From Chelativorans sp. YIM 93263 (GTDB taxonomy: Bacteria; Pseudomonadota; Alphaproteobacteria; Rhizobiales; Rhizobiaceae), in NCBI RefSeq assembly GCF_028767125.1, contig NZ_JAKCWP010000005.1:1-64000 (forward strand): a stretch of DNA of 64,000 nucleotides. The letters run 5' to 3'. This document shows, piece by piece, positions 60,644 through 64,000 of this stretch. Positions within the stretch are counted from its first letter, which is position 1. The number at the start of each line of letters is the position of its first letter. The position numbers and the translations under genes were made by a program. Below the pieces are notes generated by a model. It did no database searches and was not told the DNA's origin. It worked only from the letters and a program-made list of their open reading frames with translations.

Positions 60644-61888
60644 CTATTCCGCAGCCGAACGTTCAGCCGTCAGCGCCTTTGCCCTTTCCCGCAGGTCGAC
60701 CGTGCCACTGACGATCTCAGCCCGCGTAATTGATGCATTCGCCTCGAGGAGCTTGCGGACTGCAACATAGGTCGAAGGGTCATTCAGGCTGTCTACTGCA
60801 ATCAGCCGCTCCTGCCTGAAATAAAACACTGAAAGAGATCCCTCGCGTTTACCTGGCCGCGTGGCCACTGAATCGTAACCCCGGTGGAAACCAGCGATCT
60901 GGAGCTTGACATCATACTGGTCGGACCAGAACCAGGGATGCGGCTTGTAGGAGATAGCCTCCCCCGCGATGTTCGCCGCAGCAACAGTCGCCTGATCCTG
61001 CGCGTTCTGCACCGATTCAAGCCGCGTCGGCATTCCCTGGAAGGGCAGCAGCGTGCAGTCGCCGGCCGCGAAGATGGCCGGATCGCTTGTCCGGCAATGA
61101 TCATCGACGACGATTCCGTCGCTTACGTCCAGTCCCGCCGCCTTGGCTAAATCGGTGTTCGGGTCGATCCCAATTCCGGCAATGACGAGGCCGCACGGCA
61201 GTTCCCTGCCGTCCTTCAACCGCAGCCCGGCGGCCTGTCCGTTTTCTTCGTGAAAACGCTCGACCTGCGCGTTTTCCAGTATCTCCACGTCATGGTCGCT
61301 ATGGAGCCTTCGAAAGGCGTTGGCTGTTTCCTCGCAGGCGACACGCTTCAGGATTCGTTCGCGCGCCTCGATTACCGTCACGCGCAGCCCTTTCTTCGCC
61401 GCCTCTGCAGCAGCCTCCAGACCGATATATCCGCCGCCGACGACAACAAGTCGCCTATCGGCCTTCATCTCGCTCATCAGCCAATTTGCATCGGCCAGTG
61501 TGCGCATCACGCGCACATTGGGCAGATCGCCGCCGGTATCTGCCGGCAGACGCCGCGCCTTCGCGCCCGTCGCAAGCAAAAGCTTGTCATAGGCAAGCTC
61601 ACAGCCATCGGCGAGCAAAACCGTCTTGCGCTCTCGCTCCACCATGGTCACGGCCGCTCCGAGGCGCAGTTCGACGTTGCTTCGATCATACCATTCGAGC
61701 GGGCGCAGCCGCAGGCGCTCCAGGCTCATGGCTTGCGCCATATACTCCTTGGACAATGGCGGCCGCTGATATGGAAGTTCGTCTTCTTCGGAGACGACAA
61801 CGATCTCCTCCTCCGGCGCGTACTGGCGCAACGCGCCGGCCGCGGCAACGGCCGCGTGGCTTCCGCCGATGATAAGGGTTCTGCTCAT
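60644..61888 (-). CDS. ferredoxin reductase-type FAD/NAD(P)-dependent oxidoreductase
   Basis: A 414-residue flavoprotein of the rhodocoxin/putidaredoxin-reductase class. FAD motif LIIGGSHAAVAAAGALR (4-20; GGSHAA replaces the usual GxGxxA/G, which is typical here), NAD motif VVVGGGYIGLEAAAEAA (about 146-162), FAD second site IFAAGDCTLLP, and the C-terminal reductase domain SVQNAQDQATVAAANIAG. It would pass electrons to a ferredoxin for an oxygenase or desaturase; the fatty-acid desaturase gene is next but one on the same strand. The link is not proven. Confidence 0.92.
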   Translation of the reverse strand: MSRTLIIGGSHAAVAAAGALRQYAPEEEIVVVSEEDELPYQRPPLSKEYMAQAMSLERLRLRPLEWYDRSNVELRLGAAVTMVERERKTVLLADGCELAYDKLLLATGAKARRLPADTGGDLPNVRVMRTLADANWLMSEMKADRRLVVVGGGYIGLEAAAEAAKKGLRVTVIEARERILKRVACEETANAFRRLHSDHDVEILENAQVERFHEENGQAAGLRLKDGRELPCGLVIAGIGIDPNTDLAKAAGLDVSDGIVVDDHCRTSDPAIFAAGDCTLLPFQGMPTRLESVQNAQDQATVAAANIAGEAISYKPHPWFWSDQYDVKLQIAGFHRGYDSVATRPGKREGSLSVFYFRQERLIAVDSLNDPSTYVAVRKLLEANASITRAEIVSGTVDLRERAKALTAERSAAE

Positions 61889-62120
61889 GAGGTCCTAGCC
61901 GATTGTTTCCTCGCGAGATTCAAAGCAGCTTTATTGCAAAACTGGATGCCACTGAAAGATGGGATTTTGCCGCGCCAGGATTTCCCAACCGCGAAAACCG
62001 CGAAAACGCATCCGGGCCTTCGGCCAGCGCTTTTCGTCGCCTTCGCCAGACACGAGAGCATGGGCGTTTGCCAGAGCGGCGCCACGCTGGCGAACTTGCG
62101 CGCTGATCGCTGCCTTCGGC
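61889..62120. other. intergenic stretch, desaturase 3' side
   Basis: No gene was recognised between the desaturase stop and the oxidoreductase start. The sequence contains repeated CGCGAAAACCGCGAAAAC units near 61990, which could fold or act as a weak terminator. Confidence 0.35.
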
Positions 62121-63149
62121 TTAGGTCGCTGTCCGCGCTTCTCGAAACGAGACAAGGCGTTTTGCGCTTTCGTCCCACAGCACGAGTTTGACGCAGCTCA
62201 AGCTCTGGAGAAAGGTGATGCGGCTGGTGTCACGCAAATCGGGGTGGTCTCGGAGCACCTCCGGCAGACGGTAAAATGGCACCTTTGCCGCCAGATGATG
62301 TACGTGGTGGATTCCGATGTTCCCCGTGATCCAGCGTAGCGGGAAGGGAAGGTCGTAGTGTGAGCTGCCGTGCAATGCGGCGTGCTGGAAGTTCCAGTCG
62401 TCGCCCTCGGACCAGTGCGTTTCCTCGAACTGATGCTGAACGTAGAAGAGCCATACGCCCGCGGTGGCTGCCATCAGGGTGATCGGCAACTGGACTATGA
62501 GAAAGGGGCCGACGCCCATCAGCCACATCAGACCGGCGACCGGCAGGGCGACGCCAAGATTGGTAGCGATTGTCGATGTCCAGGGCTGTACTCCGGCGCG
62601 CATGAGGCCGAATGGCAATCGGTACTGGCAGATGAACAGCCAGGCGGGGCCGAGTCCAAACATCACCAGGGGATGACGATAGAGCCGATAGCGCGCACGG
62701 CCCCACCAGGACAACGCACGATACTCACCGACCGTGAGAGTCTTGACGTCACCGATCCCCCGCTTGTCGAGGTTCCCCGCCGTGGCGTGATGGACGGCAT
62801 GGGTGCGACGCCAATAGTCATAGGGCGTGAGGGTGAAAACGCCGATAACGCGACCTGTCCAGTCATTGATGCTGCGGCGGGCGAACAGAGCACCGTGGCC
62901 ACAATCATGCTGCAGGATGAAGAGCCGCACCAGAAAGCCAGCCGCGGGGATCGTCAGCAGGAGGCCCCACCAGTAGCCGTTCACGACCGCCAGCGCCGTC
63001 AACGCCCACAATGTGGCAAAAGGTAGTGCCGTGATGACTATTTCGACCGTGCTGCGTATCGGGCTGGGTTGTCGATATTGCGCGAGGACCGCAGTCCAGG
63101 AGCGAGTTTTCGGCTCAGTACCGACCTGGTCGGCGATATTAATGTTCAC
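62121..63149 (-). CDS. membrane fatty-acid desaturase (DesA-like)
   Basis: A 342-residue di-iron membrane desaturase. The three His boxes are complete: HDCGHGALF (about 101-109), HAVHHATAG (about 137-145) and GIHHVHHLAAK (about 280-290). Membrane helices flank the boxes (LPFATLWALTALAVVNGYWW, NLGVALPVAGLMWLMGVGP). The N-terminus is hydrophilic (NINIADQVGTEPKTRSWTAV). It probably makes unsaturated acyl chains, fitting with the cold-shock gene nearby, although no direct operon link is visible. Confidence 0.9.
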   Translation of the reverse strand: MNINIADQVGTEPKTRSWTAVLAQYRQPSPIRSTVEIVITALPFATLWALTALAVVNGYWWGLLLTIPAAGFLVRLFILQHDCGHGALFARRSINDWTGRVIGVFTLTPYDYWRRTHAVHHATAGNLDKRGIGDVKTLTVGEYRALSWWGRARYRLYRHPLVMFGLGPAWLFICQYRLPFGLMRAGVQPWTSTIATNLGVALPVAGLMWLMGVGPFLIVQLPITLMAATAGVWLFYVQHQFEETHWSEGDDWNFQHAALHGSSHYDLPFPLRWITGNIGIHHVHHLAAKVPFYRLPEVLRDHPDLRDTSRITFLQSLSCVKLVLWDESAKRLVSFREARTAT

Positions 63150-63217
63150 GAGACCTCCAGGAGATCAGGCTTGCATCCGGGAGGACGCGTGTTGAAAGTC
63201 AAGCGCCGAATCGACGC

Positions 63218-63463
63218 TCAGGCAGTGCGCCGGGAAGCGGTGCTTTTTGCTGTCTTTTTGGCACGGCTCTTGGCTGGCGCCGGTTCCGGTTGCCGCGCCT
63301 CCATTTCCAGCCGGGCCTGCCGCAGTCTCTGGGTCTTTGCTTCGCGGCTGTCGGTTTCGGCCTTTATGATTGCTCTGGCCGTGCTGTTCGTGATCTCCGC
63401 CTTGGTTTGCGGACTCGGGCGCGGGGACGGAAACAGATTGTCCTTGGTGATAATTCCGGCCAT
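63218..63463 (-). CDS. small basic hypothetical protein, 81 aa
   Basis: Reads MAGIITKDNLFPSPRPSPQT, a long Lys/Arg/Ala-rich helix (ETDSREAKTQRLRQARLEME) and a Lys-rich tail (AKSRAKKTAKSTASRR). This strongly basic composition with a KTAKS tail resembles nucleoid-associated or RNA-binding helpers. It has a GGAGGTCAATG start context. It lies downstream of cspA, separated by a terminator. Confidence 0.7.
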   Translation of the reverse strand: MAGIITKDNLFPSPRPSPQTKAEITNSTARAIIKAETDSREAKTQRLRQARLEMEARQPEPAPAKSRAKKTAKSTASRRTA

Positions 63464-63494
63464 GTCATTGACCTCCTTGCGATTGTGCTGAAAG

Positions 63495-63521
63495 CAAAAA
63501 GGCCGGGCAGAAGCCCGACCT
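63495..63521 (-). terminator. rho-independent terminator after cspA
   Basis: On the minus strand GTCGGGC-TTCT-GCCCGGC is followed by CTTTTTGC, a compact stem with a U-tract. It lies 55 bases after the cold-shock gene stop. Confidence 0.75.
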
Positions 63522-63576
63522 CCTCGTATCTACGATCCGTGCCAGTACATCCGTGGTCACGGACAGAAGATGAAGC

Positions 63577-63786
63577 TTACGCTTCCTGCAGGTTTTCCGC
63601 AGCGGACTTGCCGGAGCGGTTGTCCTTGACGACGTCGAAGCTGAGCTTCTGGCCTTCCACGATGGTGCGCATGCCGGCACGCTCGACAGCGGAGACATGG
63701 ACAAATACGTCCGAAGCGCCGTCGTCAGGCTGGATAAAGCCAAAGCCTTTGGTTGAATTGAAGAATTTTACGGTTCCAGTGGTCAT
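63577..63786 (-). CDS. cspA: cold-shock protein
   Basis: A 69-residue cold-shock domain: [20 protein letters not shown] with RNP1 KGFGFI (13-18) and DVFVHVSAV as RNP2. The tail [20 protein letters not shown] is of the usual rhizobial type. It binds single-stranded RNA or DNA and melts structure. The region upstream (63787-64000) must hold the long leader usual for such genes. Confidence 0.95.
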   Translation of the reverse strand: MTTGTVKFFNSTKGFGFIQPDDGASDVFVHVSAVERAGMRTIVEGQKLSFDVVKDNRSGKSAAENLQEA

Positions 63787-64000
63787 GACGATTTCCTTTC
63801 AATCGGTCACGTTGTGTGGTGCCCGTCATGCCGAATGCATGGCGAAGCATTTCAGTCGATTTTGATAGGGAAGATCGTCATAGGCGCGGTTTCCGCGCGG
63901 CAACAAAGTTCGGCAAACAAGATCGATGTTCCCCATATAAACGTTTCTGGTGTTCAAAACAAGGCCTCTTTCATAAAACTTAACCTCCGGCACCACAGAG
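63787..64000 (-). promoter_or_regulatory. leader/promoter region of the cold-shock gene
   Basis: About 210 bases upstream of the cold-shock start with no coding frame of note; the window ends inside it. Cold-shock mRNAs often have long leaders with thermosensitive folds, so this stretch may be transcribed. No conserved box was identified. Confidence 0.35.

Noticed and set aside
1-64000. CRISPR array, rRNA or tRNA genes
   Set aside because: No regularly spaced repeats, no rRNA-like sequence and no convincing tRNA fold were seen when reading the window.

Overview
The window looks like a chromosome piece from an alphaproteobacterium of the Hyphomicrobiales (Rhizobiales), most likely a Mesorhizobium/Phyllobacteriaceae-type soil or plant-associated bacterium. 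The pointers are high GC, many ABC uptake operons, ExoD, MatB malonyl-CoA synthetase, an acdS/acdR ACC-deaminase pair, a LuxR/LuxI pair and Atu4866-type and DUF1622 proteins. No rRNA, tRNA or CRISPR array was seen.

Left end (1-19.5 kb) is a worn accessory region. A decayed tailed-phage remnant lies on the minus strand in phage order: portal C-terminus (8.2-8.7 kb), DUF2213 prohead/scaffold protein (6.4-7.5 kb), lambda-D-like head decoration protein (6.1-6.4 kb), endolysin and a small lysis-type protein (2.5-3.3 kb). Every phage gene is frameshifted. Between the pieces sit apparently intact genes: a YrbL-like kinase-fold protein, a TupA-like ATP-grasp protein, a DUF892 ferritin-like protein, a DUF6602 protein and tiny membrane proteins. 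Two partial SRAP (YedK/HMCES) coding ends lie at 0-0.27 and 17.6-17.75 kb, on either side of this debris. From 11.3 kb follow a truncated metallo-beta-lactamase-fold hydrolase, MFS debris, and a minus-strand redox group (HPP membrane protein, PNPOx-ferredoxin reductase fusion, carboxymuconolactone-decarboxylase-like protein) with a divergent LysR regulator. Then comes a three-gene unit (HhH protein, DUF1622, ion channel).

19.5-28.7 kb is a complete sugar-acid uptake and catabolism locus. A minus-strand operon GntR regulator - SDR - SMP-30 lactonase - sugar-binding protein - two permeases - ATPase diverges from an enolase-superfamily dehydratase, a DUF6772 protein and a 111-residue unknown protein. 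A 17-bp palindrome lies in the shared promoter. 29-32 kb holds stress and surface genes: Mn-catalase, ExoD, and a secreted Asp/Gly-rich repeat protein.

32-37.3 kb has an ArsR-rhodanese regulator with an SDR on one side and DUF2938 plus a serine hydrolase on the other; a large palindrome separates them, and a related palindrome lies before an MFS exporter gene. 37.9-44.4 kb is a dipeptide/oligopeptide-type ABC operon with a sugar-phosphate isomerase/epimerase as its last gene. 44.9-53.2 kb holds small enzymes, two LysR regulators (one with a perfect palindrome over its ribosome-binding site), a membrane GGDEF-EAL protein divergent from an SAM-methyltransferase-like protein, and a polysaccharide deacetylase.

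53.7-55.4 kb is a quorum-sensing locus luxR-luxI-small gene whose luxI carries a one-base frameshift. 55.7-63.8 kb has a YegD-like Hsp70, acdS/acdR, matB, a ferredoxin-reductase-type flavoprotein, a fatty-acid desaturase, and a cold-shock protein. Several otherwise healthy genes (HPP, LysR at 16.3 kb, DUF6602, luxI) are broken by a single missing base, sometimes in a homopolymer, so sequencing error must be separated from true decay.
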